In this document: in pieces, positions 42,927 to 51,996 of the stretch
Layout: every line of letters begins with the position of its first letter
Numbering within the stretch: position 1 is the stretch's first letter
DNA from: CAVRTJ01 sp964507185
GTDB taxonomy: Bacteria; Acidobacteriota; UBA4820; DSQY01
DNA length: 64,000 bases
Direction of reading: 5' to 3'
NCBI GenBank assembly: GCA_964507185.1
Contig: CAZDOY010000006.1
Span: 1-64,000, forward strand
Translations under genes and position numbers: made by a program
Notes under the pieces: generated by a model
Database searches by the model: none
Told to the model about the DNA's origin: nothing
What the model saw: the letters and a program-made list of their open reading frames with translations, nothing else

Positions 42927-43157
42927 ATGCACGTTACGATCGAATACTGCGGCGTTTGAAACTACGAACCGAAGGCCGCCAGTTTGGCGGCACGGCTAAG
43001 GTCGGAACTTGACGCGAGAGTGGAGATGATACGCTCGTCGGGCGGGGTTTTCGAGGTGGTCGCCGACGGAGAACTGGTCTATTCCAAGAGAACGACGGGG
43101 ACGTTTCCCGACGAAGCCAGGCTGGTGGCCGAATTGGCCTCCAGGGACCGGAAATAG
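42927..43157 (+). CDS. SelW-like selenoprotein (in-frame TGA read as selenocysteine)
   Basis: A 76-residue Rdx/SelT-SelW-SelH family protein with a thioredoxin-like fold. The N-terminus is MHVTIEYCGVUNYEPKAASL, with U encoded by TGA at 42957-42959. The CxxU motif (Cys8-Gly-Val-Sec11) followed by NY.P is the family redox site, where other members have CGYC or CGxU. The frame continues uninterrupted to TAG at 43155 and keeps family features (GGVFEVVADGELVYSKRTTGTFPDE). AGGAG precedes the ATG. A SECIS-like hairpin follows the TGA. Selenocysteine machinery is not in the window. Probable thiol-redox role. Confidence 0.88.
42969..42995 (+). promoter_or_regulatory. SECIS-like hairpin for selenocysteine insertion
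   Basis: GCCGCC (42975-42980) and GGCGGC (42986-42991) enclose the 5-nt loop AGTTT; a further CCG/CGG pair (42969-42971 with 42993-42995) extends the stem across an internal loop. The loop G at 42982 is 25 nt after the T of TGA, within the usual bacterial spacing, and in the first two loop positions as known SECIS loops require. Confidence 0.7.
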
Positions 43158-43183
43158 CCCTTTCCCTGTCGGAGGGCCTTCCC

Positions 43184-43627
43184 ATGGACCTGAAAAGCGT
43201 TATCCGAATCGTGGAGAGCCACGCGGACAAGATCTCGGAGAGGTGGATCGAACGGCTTCACAGGGAGGGCGATATGGAGGAGTATCTCCGACTCCCCGTA
43301 TCTGAGCTCCTGGACCATGTCGGCAAGGCTTACGAGGAGATCGGGATCTACCTCGACCAACCCGCGCACGAAGTTATTGCCGGGCACTTCACGGATACCG
43401 GACGGCGGCGTTGCCGGGAAGGCGTTCCCCTCCGCCAGGTCATCAGGGCGATACAGCTGGCTCGTTCGGTCCTGTGGCAGTACGTGGTGGAACAGGGGAT
43501 CTTCGACTCGACGGCCAATCTCTACCAGGCGCTCAACCTGCACCGGCAGATCGTCAATTTCTTCGACGCCGCCGTACTCCTGGCCGCCGAGGGATATGGC
43601 GAGGAAAAACCTAAAATTGAAGGCTGA
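43184..43627 (+). CDS. RsbRD-N-domain-like sensor protein
   Basis: A 147-residue helical protein. The pattern VIRIVESHADKISERWIERLHREG, LPVSELLDHVGKAYEEIGIYLD, RRRCREGVPLRQVIRAIQLARSVLWQYVVEQG resembles the N-terminal four-helix domain of RsbR/RsbT co-antagonists (RsbRD_N). In the stressosome these globin-like domains sense signals; here there is no STAS domain, so it would be a stand-alone module. No other stress-signalling gene is adjacent. It starts 26 bp after the SelW-like gene and ends with KPKIEG. Confidence 0.65.
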   Translation: MDLKSVIRIVESHADKISERWIERLHREGDMEEYLRLPVSELLDHVGKAYEEIGIYLDQPAHEVIAGHFTDTGRRRCREGVPLRQVIRAIQLARSVLWQYVVEQGIFDSTANLYQALNLHRQIVNFFDAAVLLAAEGYGEEKPKIEG

Positions 43628-43756
43628 GTCAATCGTGAGCCCTGCTGCCTCCGCCGGCTGTCGACGGCCGTCCATCGACGGTGGAGGGAAACCGGGAGGC
43701 GATGCCTTTCTCCCGCCTTGATCGCCGCCCGCCATCCGGCCCGGGCTTCGGTGCCC

Positions 43757-45406
43757 CTACTTCACCGTTTCCATCGCTTCGCCGGGATTGCGCACCCTCT
43801 TGATGAATGTACGCAGGGCTTCAAAGGCCAGGACAAGCGCGAGAATCAGCAGGAAGGCCGCGACCCATCTCACGATCCCTGAAGTTGTCGGCTGAGTCAC
43901 GAGTATGAGCAGGGACCAGGCCGTCATCACGAGCATGAAAATCATGGGGATAACGACGAACCAGACCCGCTTGCCCAGCGCCTGCAGCCATACGGTGACG
44001 ACCATGAGAGCGAGAGCGGCCAGAAGCTGGTTCGTCGCTCCGAAAACGGGCCATACGGCCTTCCAGGCGGGGATGACCTGCCCGCTCACCGGGTCCTTGA
44101 ACGTCATGAAGACCAGTGCGGCCGGGAAGAGCAGGCTGATGAAAGTCGCCCCGAACCGGCCAGCCTGGTTCTTCATGCTGAAGAACTCCTGGAAGACATA
44201 CCGGCAAAGCCGGGTGCACGTATCCAGGGTTGTCAGCAGAAACGTGGAAATGGCGAGAAGCCCGAACTGAACACCGAGGGTCGCCGGCATGTGCAGGACC
44301 TCGAAGAAACGCCCGATGCCCTGGGCGAACACCTGGGTCGGGGCGCCCTTTGCCTGCCCGAAGGGAACGATCAGGACGGTAATGACGGCGATGACCGCCA
44401 CGACACCCTCCAAAAGCATGCCGCCGTACCCTATGGTCAGCGCATCCTTTTCGCTATCGAGCTGCTTGGCTGTCGTGCCGGAGCCGACGATGCTGTGAAA
44501 TCCGGAGACCGCACCGCAGGCCACGGTGATAAAGAGGATGGGAAACATGGGACCAAGGTGCGGGGCGTTCCACGCCACGAAGCCCGGGTACTGTCCAGGC
44601 AGTCCCCCGAAGAGAATGCCCAGAACACTTACGAGGACCGCCGCGTAGAGCAGGTAGGATGCGAGGTAGTCTCTGGGTTGAAGGAGTATCCATACGGGCG
44701 TGACGGCGGCAATAAAACAGTAGAGCAGCAGGACTATGTCCCAACCCCTGCCAGCCTCTCCGCCCATTAAGGTCAGCGTCAGGGGAATGTGCTGGCCGAG
44801 CCAGATACCGACAAAAACCAGGGGAACGAAGATCAGGCTGCCTGCCAGTATGGGGAGTTTCCACCTGTAAATCGCCAGCCCGAAGGCCAGGGCCAGAAAA
44901 ATGTACAGCATGGACGATGAGGCGACTCCGCCGGAACTCGTGAACGTTACAGATGTCAGGTCCAGAAAGACGACGAGCACGTACGAGAGGGTGAGCCAGA
45001 TGAAAACCAGGAAGAGGCGGTAACTCAGCGGACTCATGTAGAGCGAGGCTATTTCCGCTATGGACCGGGACCGGTGTCGAACCGAGGCCATTATCGACGT
45101 GAAATCGTGGACGCCGCCGATGAAGATGGAGCCCACGAGAATCCAGATGATCGCGGGAACCCAGCCGAAGGCAGCCGCCGCAATGATAGGGCCAACGATG
45201 GGTCCCGCGCCCGCGATGGAGCTGAAATGGTGTCCGAGGAGGATGGGGGGCTTCGTGGGGACGTAGTCGATCCCGTCATACTGTACGTGGCTCGGCGTGG
45301 CCCGGCCGGGATCCACGCCCAGGCTCTTCTGCAGAAACAACCGGCCATAGGTGAAGTAGGCCACTGCGAAAACCAAAACGGATGTGAAAAAGAGGACGGT
45401 TGTCAC
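43757..45406 (-). CDS. cstA: Carbon starvation protein CstA
   Basis: A 549-residue transporter with about fifteen membrane helices. LLGHHFSSIAGAGPIVGPIIAAAAFGWVPA, RHRSRSIAEIASLYMSPLSYRLFLVFIWL, FHSIVGSGTTAKQLDSEKDALTIGYGGMLLEG and LTTLDTCTRLCRYVFQEFF are CstA blocks. In E. coli CstA and its relative BtsT import peptides or pyruvate. Next to an alanine dehydrogenase-like gene and a CoA-transferase, a pyruvate or peptide feed is plausible but not shown. It converges on the RsbRD-like gene. Confidence 0.94.
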   Translation of the reverse strand: MTTVLFFTSVLVFAVAYFTYGRLFLQKSLGVDPGRATPSHVQYDGIDYVPTKPPILLGHHFSSIAGAGPIVGPIIAAAAFGWVPAIIWILVGSIFIGGVHDFTSIMASVRHRSRSIAEIASLYMSPLSYRLFLVFIWLTLSYVLVVFLDLTSVTFTSSGGVASSSMLYIFLALAFGLAIYRWKLPILAGSLIFVPLVFVGIWLGQHIPLTLTLMGGEAGRGWDIVLLLYCFIAAVTPVWILLQPRDYLASYLLYAAVLVSVLGILFGGLPGQYPGFVAWNAPHLGPMFPILFITVACGAVSGFHSIVGSGTTAKQLDSEKDALTIGYGGMLLEGVVAVIAVITVLIVPFGQAKGAPTQVFAQGIGRFFEVLHMPATLGVQFGLLAISTFLLTTLDTCTRLCRYVFQEFFSMKNQAGRFGATFISLLFPAALVFMTFKDPVSGQVIPAWKAVWPVFGATNQLLAALALMVVTVWLQALGKRVWFVVIPMIFMLVMTAWSLLILVTQPTTSGIVRWVAAFLLILALVLAFEALRTFIKRVRNPGEAMETVK

Positions 45407-45668
45407 GGGTACCCCTCCATGGTCGGATCGGCGAGAGCGCCATCGTACGCTGGGCTTTCAGGGGCGGGTCCGTTTGGGCGGTACGGTTGCTGAAGGGCGT
45501 TTGCGACCGCCAGGCGAGGCCCCTTCCCCCATTGTCATCTGATTGTAACTCTTAACACTACCGGGCGGAACATTCAAGAGCCGTGGCATCGTGGATCGCC
45601 CGCCCCCCGGGACTCTTTCGCAGATTCGGTTATGCTGATACTCTGAACGTGACGATGGGAGTCAGCCG

Positions 45669-47279
45669 ATGATACGTCTTGTCGATATCGTTCTGGCCTG
45701 TGCCGTTGTACTTACGTGCGCATTTGGCGCATGGGCCCAGAAGCCGGATGACAATTACACCGCCACTGTAGTTTCGGCCGCCCGTCCCCTCCGCGACGGA
45801 CGCTATGCCCTGGCCCTTCAGCGGGCAGGGGAGGGATTGAAAGCGGATCCGGGTAATCCCATTCTCGCAGGCTTCAAGGTGAAAGCGCTCATGGGACTGG
45901 GCCGGTATGAAGAGGCCATTTCGCTGGCTGTTCGGGAGGCCGTCAAGCACCCGGAATGGCCCGTTCTCAGGCTCCTGGCGGGCGACTGTGCGTTCCAGCT
46001 CGGAAACCCCGCTCTCGCTCTGGGCCAGTGGTCCCTTCTCTACGGTAGGCCGGACATGGCATGGAAGTCCGACGCATACCAGAGGTCGGTCGAGGCGCTC
46101 CTGGCTTCAGGCAAGCGCGCCCAGGCCCGGGCCCTGTTGAGGGAGGCCGAGGCCATGCCGAACTGCGGTCCGGCGGGGCTGCTGGCGCTCGAGTTGGATC
46201 TTACGCGCTCGGGTCCGAAAGGCTCGAGACTGCTCGACCGGCTGGCCCGCCTGGACCCGCGCCACAGAGCCCGGTACGGCGCGCTGAAGAGGCTTTACGA
46301 AGCGGTTGGCCAGGCAAGCCTCTTCGAGGAGAAGGGCCCGCCTCAAAGCACCGCGGTGATCAGGCTGAAGCGTCGCAGAATGCAGTTGGCGGGCGGCGAG
46401 CTGGGTCATGCCCGCGGATTGGCCTTCGGCGGGAACGTCTACCAATACACCATGACAGCAGGTCCGTCACGGAGTGTATCCGATGTCTACAGCGCCCTGT
46501 CCGTACCCGCTGAGGTGGGGATCGCCGGGCGGCGCTGGTTTCTCGTCGACTCGGGGACGTCGGCCGTATTCATCACGCGCCGGCTGGCGGACAGGCTCGG
46601 GCTCCAACCCGTCGCTCCCGTCGTCTACGCCAATCCGGCCTTCGGATGGGCCCGGCACACGTGGTGGGTGCTCATCAGGAAGCTCCGGGTCGGGGACATC
46701 GAATTTGGCAACGTCCCGGCGGTGGTCATCGAGTCGGACTCTGGATTCCACAAGGAGGCCGATGGCATCCTGCCGATCTCGCTGTTCCGGAGGCACGGCG
46801 TGGTTCTGGATCAGGCCGCCCGGAAGCTCACCGTTGTTCCACCGCGCACGCCCTGCGAGCGCGCTCTTGGGTCCGGGGCGTTCCGTCTGCCCTCGCTCTG
46901 GTTCGGGGGTGAACCCTACGTCCGGATAGGCGTGCAGAACGGGGCGCCCCGCTTCTTTCTACTCGACACCGGGGCGAACGGGAGTCTCCTCGGCAAGAAG
47001 TTCCTGGGACTGCTGGGGCTGTCCGTTGACCGGACAAAGTCCGGTTCAGAAGTGGCCGGCGTGGTCGGCAGGACCTATCCCGATCTCGTCAAAAACGTCT
47101 CCCTCGCCGTCGGGGGGCGCCGCTGGCGGATTCCCGAGTGCTACGCGGTCGAACTGGAGCAGAACTGGCCGGTGCAGTATTGCGGGATCATCGGGCGGAA
47201 TATCCTGAGGCACTACAGGATCTATTTCGACTACACCGGAGGGACAGTGGCTGTGCAGCCCGTTCCGAAAAGGAGATGA
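45669..47279 (+). CDS. Secreted two-lobed retropepsin-like protein with TPR-like N-terminus
   Basis: A 536-residue exported protein. The signal peptide (MIRLVDIVLACAVVLTCAFGAWA) is followed by tetratricopeptide-like helices (about 30-190: ALALQRAGEGLKADPGN, EEAISLAVREAVKHPEW), then two aspartic-protease-like lobes. Lobe one has FLVDSGTSAVFITRRLADRLG (Asp about 292) and lobe two FLLDTGANGSLLGKKFLGLLG (Asp about 429), so both catalytic Asp motifs of a pepsin-like pair lie in one chain. Each lobe carries the AVF/SLL strand after DxG. Cannot tell whether it is an active protease. Monocistronic; about 260 bp without feature upstream. Confidence 0.72.
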   Translation: MIRLVDIVLACAVVLTCAFGAWAQKPDDNYTATVVSAARPLRDGRYALALQRAGEGLKADPGNPILAGFKVKALMGLGRYEEAISLAVREAVKHPEWPVLRLLAGDCAFQLGNPALALGQWSLLYGRPDMAWKSDAYQRSVEALLASGKRAQARALLREAEAMPNCGPAGLLALELDLTRSGPKGSRLLDRLARLDPRHRARYGALKRLYEAVGQASLFEEKGPPQSTAVIRLKRRRMQLAGGELGHARGLAFGGNVYQYTMTAGPSRSVSDVYSALSVPAEVGIAGRRWFLVDSGTSAVFITRRLADRLGLQPVAPVVYANPAFGWARHTWWVLIRKLRVGDIEFGNVPAVVIESDSGFHKEADGILPISLFRRHGVVLDQAARKLTVVPPRTPCERALGSGAFRLPSLWFGGEPYVRIGVQNGAPRFFLLDTGANGSLLGKKFLGLLGLSVDRTKSGSEVAGVVGRTYPDLVKNVSLAVGGRRWRIPECYAVELEQNWPVQYCGIIGRNILRHYRIYFDYTGGTVAVQPVPKRR

Positions 47280-47371
47280 AGTTCCATACCGCGTGACGCC
47301 CGCCCCTGCGGGTGTCCCGGCGCCCACCCGCCCGGCTTGTCCCCCCGCACCGCATGGTGTATTTTTGAACC

Positions 47372-49072
47372 ATGTCAGAATTACCTTCGAAGATCGGAAG
47401 ATACGAAGTTTTGGCCATCGCTGGCCGCGGTGCGATGGGAGTGGTCTACAAGGCCAGGGACCCCCTCATCAACAGGATCGTGGCCATCAAGATAGTGTCG
47501 CTTTCCGCCCTCCTGGGTGAAGAGCAGAGGAAGGAGTATTCGCTTCGCTTCTCAAGGGAGGCGCAGGCCGCGGGCAACCTTCACCACCCTGGTATTGTGA
47601 CTATCTTCGACGTGGGAGAGGAAGAGGGGCTTCCGTACATGGCCCAGGAGTACATAGAAGGCCGGAGTCTTTCACAGTGCATCAAGGAGAAGCAGGTCCT
47701 TCCCCTCGGACAGGCGATCGACATAGCTCGCCAGATTGCCGCCACCTTGGCTTACGCCCACCGCGAGGGGGTCGTTCACAGAGACATAAAACCGGACAAC
47801 ATCCTCATCGACAAAGACGGCCGCGCGGTCATCACCGATTTTGGGGTGGCGCGTCTTTCTTCCAGCGAGCTCACCCGCACTGGGGAAGTCCTGGGTACCC
47901 CCCATTTCATGAGTCCGGAACAGGTTCTTGGAAAAACGGTGGACGGCCGGAGCGACCTCTTTTCGCTGGGGGTCGTTCTGTACGTCATGCTGACGGGAAA
48001 GAGGCCCTTCTCCGGCGATACGATTTCCTCCATATGCTATCAGATCGTCCACGAGGAGGCGCAGCCCCTGCCGGCGGCCAAGGGGCTGCCACCTGAAATA
48101 ACCGAGATACTGCGGAAACTGCTTGAAAAGAACCCGGAGGATCGGTTTGCCGACGGAAATGAACTTCTAGCGGCGCTCGATGTGGCCGTCGAACCGACAC
48201 TTTCGGTCGAATCCGGGACCCTCGCCATGGAGGACCCTACGCGGCTGTCCACGCCCTCAGCGAAAGCTGCGGGGACCCCGGCGCCGGTTTTAGCGGCGCC
48301 GGAAAGGGGAGGCAGGTCGCCCATTCTTTCAAGGAAGCGCCTCACGTTGATTTTCGTCGCGGCGGTGGCCTTGATCGTCCTCGCCGCCGTAGCCGGCTTC
48401 CTCTCCGCCGGGCGCCTTCGAACCCTGTTTAAACCGGGGGCCGGGGTCGCGGATGTTCCCGGTGGAACAGCCCAGTCCGCATCCAATGAACCAGAGAGCC
48501 CCCCTGAACCAGGGAGCCCTCCGGTTCCGGCGACCGCGAAAGAGAGGAAGCCGAAGACTGCAGAAAAGGTCCCGCGCAAAAGCGGAAAATCGCCTGCAGG
48601 CAGCTCGACAATAAAGGGTCGGGCCTCTGCCGGAGCAACGGCCGGCTCTTCGCGCGGCGATGCCGGGCAGAGGACACGAACGGCGGGGCACGGTGTCGAG
48701 AAGGAGGCCGTCGCGCGCCCGGCGGAAGCCCACGTGGGACTTATCGTCGAGGGGACGATGCCCCAAGGGGTGTTCAGGGTTTACGTGAATGGCAAGCTGA
48801 GACTGGATGAACGCTTCGGTAAAATTGTGAACCCGGCCAGGCCGAGGCGCAGAGGTTTCCGGATCGTAAAACACATGAAGATTCCGCCCGGCGAGTACAA
48901 GCTGAGGTTCGAACTCGTGTCTCCTCGGCCGAGGCTCTTTTACGCAAACGGGGCCTACAACCTCAAGGCTGTCCCCGGCGGCGAAACGGTGCTCAAGATC
49001 GAACCCAGACGCTTCCCTGCGAGGCTCAAGGTCACGGAGATACCTGCCGGCGAGAGGAGACCCCCCGGATGA
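47372..49072 (+). CDS. Eukaryotic-type Ser/Thr protein kinase, membrane-bound
   Basis: A 566-residue protein kinase. The kinase domain (about 8-270) has the Gly loop GRGAMGVVY, Lys40 in VAIKIV, HRDIKPDN (Asp138), DFG (156-158) and GTPHFMSPEQ, so it should be active. A basic/acidic linker and one membrane helix (about 325-347) follow. The outer part starts with Pro/Ser-rich low complexity (348-430), then a small domain (about 440-566: VGLIVEGTMPQGVFRVYVNGKLRLDERF), similar to PEGA-like or sensor domains. The ligand is unknown. Confidence 0.92.
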   Translation: MSELPSKIGRYEVLAIAGRGAMGVVYKARDPLINRIVAIKIVSLSALLGEEQRKEYSLRFSREAQAAGNLHHPGIVTIFDVGEEEGLPYMAQEYIEGRSLSQCIKEKQVLPLGQAIDIARQIAATLAYAHREGVVHRDIKPDNILIDKDGRAVITDFGVARLSSSELTRTGEVLGTPHFMSPEQVLGKTVDGRSDLFSLGVVLYVMLTGKRPFSGDTISSICYQIVHEEAQPLPAAKGLPPEITEILRKLLEKNPEDRFADGNELLAALDVAVEPTLSVESGTLAMEDPTRLSTPSAKAAGTPAPVLAAPERGGRSPILSRKRLTLIFVAAVALIVLAAVAGFLSAGRLRTLFKPGAGVADVPGGTAQSASNEPESPPEPGSPPVPATAKERKPKTAEKVPRKSGKSPAGSSTIKGRASAGATAGSSRGDAGQRTRTAGHGVEKEAVARPAEAHVGLIVEGTMPQGVFRVYVNGKLRLDERFGKIVNPARPRRRGFRIVKHMKIPPGEYKLRFELVSPRPRLFYANGAYNLKAVPGGETVLKIEPRRFPARLKVTEIPAGERRPPG

Positions 49073-49396
49073 AGCCGGGCGGACAGACGCCGGGTTTGCC
49101 GAAGCGGGCGTTCCCCGCGCCGCGGCTGACGATTTCTCTGTCAGGGACGCGCGGGGCACGATGAGTGAGGTCTCTTCGACATGGGGGTGAGTGGCGATAT
49201 TCCTCAACAATCAGGCACGGTCCGCCAGCGGTTCACCGGCCCGGAAGAGGCCGCCCTTTCCAGCCCATGTCGAGCTATGCCGATCAAGGCCCTGGGACCT
49301 GGCGGCGCGGCGGGGCCGGAAGCCGTCGCGCAGGGTCGGCCGTCCCGGCGCTCGGATCCGGATGAATGAATGGAAGACAGCAGCATGGAGGAGAGC
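49073..49396. other. Intergenic region before the ABC exporter
   Basis: About 320 bp of GC-rich DNA without a recognised gene, repeat or hairpin. Confidence 0.4.
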
Positions 49397-50242
49397 ATGA
49401 CCGATCAACAGGCGGATTCCTGTGCGGGGGAGATAGAGACCATCGGCAGCGGATCTCTCGAAGCGGCGGCGGGTGAGGACGTCGTCCGTTTCGAATCGCT
49501 CACCCGTACTTTCGAAGACTTGACGGCCGTGAGCAACGTCGACCTGTCCGTGGGAGAAGGGGAATTTTTCGGCTTCCTGGGCCCCAACGGAGCCGGGAAG
49601 TCAACGACTATCAAGATGGCCATCGGCCTCTTGAGGCCGACGAAGGGGAGAATACGGATATTCGGAATGGATCCCTACGAGCGGCCGCTGGATGTGAAGG
49701 CACGGATAGGGGTGGTTCCGGAAGAAGTCCCCCTGTACGACAGACTGACGGGGCGGGAGGCGCTCGAATTCGCGGGCAGAATACACCTCCTGAACGCGGA
49801 TACGTCCAGGGAACGGGCCGACGACCTGCTCGAATGGCTCGGACTGGAGGACGCCGCGTCCTCCCTTATCGTGGACTATTCTCAGGGCATGAAGAAAAAG
49901 CTCGCCCTGGGATGCGCGCTCATTCACAGGCCAAAACTCCTGTTCCTGGATGAGCCTTTTTCGGGCATTGATCCCATCGCCGTGAAGGGCATCAAGGATG
50001 TCCTGACCCGGATGGTCAGGGAAGGTGTGACGATCTTCTTTTCGTCCCACGTCATGGAACTCGTCGAGCGTCTTTGTACGCGGGTGGCCATTCTCCACAA
50101 GGGATCGGTCCGGGCCGTCGGATCGCTCGACGAACTGCGTGCCGCCTCCGGCCTCGGAGATGACGCGTCCCTCGAGGACGTCTTCGTGAAGGTGGTGGGG
50201 ATGGATCCGGGAGACGGAGGCGCTCAATGGCTCGTCTCGTGA
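49397..50242 (+). CDS. ABC transporter ATP-binding protein
   Basis: A 281-residue ATPase of the ABC-2 exporter type. Walker A is GPNGAGKST, the Q-loop and Walker B LLFLDEPFSGIDP are normal, and the His switch is in FFSSHVMELVE. The signature reads YSQGMKKK, the variant usual for this exporter group instead of LSGGQ. GGAGGA precedes the ATG at 49397; earlier ATGs at 49370 and 49385 are possible. It overlaps the permease gene by 16 bp. Confidence 0.9.
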   Translation: MTDQQADSCAGEIETIGSGSLEAAAGEDVVRFESLTRTFEDLTAVSNVDLSVGEGEFFGFLGPNGAGKSTTIKMAIGLLRPTKGRIRIFGMDPYERPLDVKARIGVVPEEVPLYDRLTGREALEFAGRIHLLNADTSRERADDLLEWLGLEDAASSLIVDYSQGMKKKLALGCALIHRPKLLFLDEPFSGIDPIAVKGIKDVLTRMVREGVTIFFSSHVMELVERLCTRVAILHKGSVRAVGSLDELRAASGLGDDASLEDVFVKVVGMDPGDGGAQWLVS

Positions 50243-51906
50243 CCGCGTCCGGGGGCGGAGTTCCATCGCGGCTGGGGATCCTGATCAGGCTGCAGCTTAT
50301 CATCGCGTGGAGGCCCGCCAAGAGAGGCAAAATCCCGGAATATCTCGCCATCGGTTTCGTGGCCGTCCTTCTGGGTGCCCTGGCCTTGGGACTGGCGGCC
50401 ATCTCTTTCTTTACGCTGCTCAACTTGTCGGACGCCGCGGCCGGCGGCCCCAGGATCATGCTGATCGGCGGGTGCGCGCTTTTCCTGGCCTACCTGTTCA
50501 TCGGGCTCTTCCAGGAGGGCGTGGGCGGAGGCGTGGACCTGAGCCTTCTGTTTCACATGCCCGTATCTCCGGGCGAGATGACGCGCGCCGACCTGCTCTC
50601 GCGTCTCATTAGTCCCTGGGCGCTCCCACCTCTCGGCTTTTTTGCCGGGTGCATCGCCGGGGTCATGGCCAGGGGGCATTTCCTGTTCGGCTGTGCGATT
50701 TTTCCGGCGGCCATGCTGTGGTACCTCCAGACTTTTCTGACCCTGATGGTCGGCGACCTTCTTCTCTATCATCTCAGGCGGTCGAGACGGTTCGTGGAAA
50801 TGATGGGATTTCTTGCAATGCTCGCCTTTATGAGCTGGGTCGTTCTGCAGAACACGGTGCTGGTGCGTTCCAGCGCAGACGGCGGCGGGCACAGACTGAT
50901 CAAGATGCTGGCTGATTACTGGGACGGGGCGCGCTATCTCGTTTCACTTCTCCCGGGCGCCTCGGCCCTGTCCTGGACGGCCTGGGGGTGGTACGCCCCG
51001 GTGGTGCTCGCCACCGCCGTGGGCACCGTCGCAGGACTCTACGGCTTGTCGGGCCTTCTCCTGCGACGGCTTATGGAGGAAGGAACGGCCAAGACGGCCC
51101 GACGTCGCGGCGCACCGACCGTGAGAAGGGCGCTCAAGAGGCCGGGATTGATTGAGAGGCTTCCCATGTGGCCCTTCATTCTGAGAGACTTCCGCTACCT
51201 CTCAAGGGACCCCTACCTGAAGACCATGGTCCTCGGAATGGTGATGGGGCCCGTGATCATCCTGGCGGTTCTGGCAGGTCCGGGCGGCAGGCTGGGCATG
51301 CACTTTCTGCACTACGGGGCGCCTTTCCTCCTGCTCATGTACTGCTCCCAACTTTCCAACAACCACCTGGGCCTTGAGCGTGCCGGCCTGCTCAATACAC
51401 TCGTCTCGCCGGTTCCAAGGTGGCGGCTGCTTCTCGGGAAGAACATGGTTCTCATGGCTTTCTATCTCCTGCTGATGTGCCTGCCCGTCGGTCTCCTCGT
51501 GTGGCGGAAGGCATCGGCTTTCGACATCGCGTCGGATGTGGTGCTCGCGGTCGCTCTCGCCCCCATCTACTTTGGCCTCGGCAATTTCTTATCGATCCTG
51601 ATGCCGGTCCCCATGGCGCCCAAAGGGAAGAGGCTTCGCGCACAGGTCCCCATGGGACGGATGTTCATGCTGGCCATCGCACAGATCGTGCTGTTGGGAT
51701 TGGCCGGACTGGCCGCGGCTCCCCTGTTCCTCGGGCGTTTCGCGCTTTCCTATCTGGGTGGTGGTGCCTGGCTGGCGGAGGTCGCCGGCGGTGCCATGAT
51801 CCTGTACGGGTTATTGATCTATGCGCTGCTCCTCGGGGGTGCGACGAGGCTGATGCCCCGGAGGGAGCCGGACATCTACGAGGCGGTTCTCCGGTCGGAA
51901 AGTTGA
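50227..51906 (+). CDS. ABC transporter permease (ABC-2-like, large)
   Basis: A 559-residue protein with about twelve membrane helices and a central cytoplasmic segment (about 280-330: RRLMEEGTAKTARRRGAP). It is of the long putative-exporter type: the PEYLAIGFVAVLLG start, DLSLLFHMPVSPGEMTRADLLSRL and FRYLSRDPYLKTMVLGMVMGP are the more conserved places. It overlaps its ATPase by 16 bp, so the two form an exporter. Substrate unknown. Confidence 0.82.
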   Translation: MARLVTASGGGVPSRLGILIRLQLIIAWRPAKRGKIPEYLAIGFVAVLLGALALGLAAISFFTLLNLSDAAAGGPRIMLIGGCALFLAYLFIGLFQEGVGGGVDLSLLFHMPVSPGEMTRADLLSRLISPWALPPLGFFAGCIAGVMARGHFLFGCAIFPAAMLWYLQTFLTLMVGDLLLYHLRRSRRFVEMMGFLAMLAFMSWVVLQNTVLVRSSADGGGHRLIKMLADYWDGARYLVSLLPGASALSWTAWGWYAPVVLATAVGTVAGLYGLSGLLLRRLMEEGTAKTARRRGAPTVRRALKRPGLIERLPMWPFILRDFRYLSRDPYLKTMVLGMVMGPVIILAVLAGPGGRLGMHFLHYGAPFLLLMYCSQLSNNHLGLERAGLLNTLVSPVPRWRLLLGKNMVLMAFYLLLMCLPVGLLVWRKASAFDIASDVVLAVALAPIYFGLGNFLSILMPVPMAPKGKRLRAQVPMGRMFMLAIAQIVLLGLAGLAAAPLFLGRFALSYLGGGAWLAEVAGGAMILYGLLIYALLLGGATRLMPRREPDIYEAVLRSES

Positions 51907-51996
51907 ATGGAATATAGCCCGGGCGGACCGGTTGTAACAACGATGTGCAAAAATCGGAGCATCGAATGAACGGGGCGCGGCGAGGGAAGTAGGCAT

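Noticed and set aside
42957..43157. Reading the TGA at 42957 as a stop, leaving a pseudogene or a later start
   Set aside because: The residues on both sides fit the SelW family, the TGA sits at the redox Sec/Cys position, and a SECIS-like hairpin follows. A random stop would not fall at exactly this codon.
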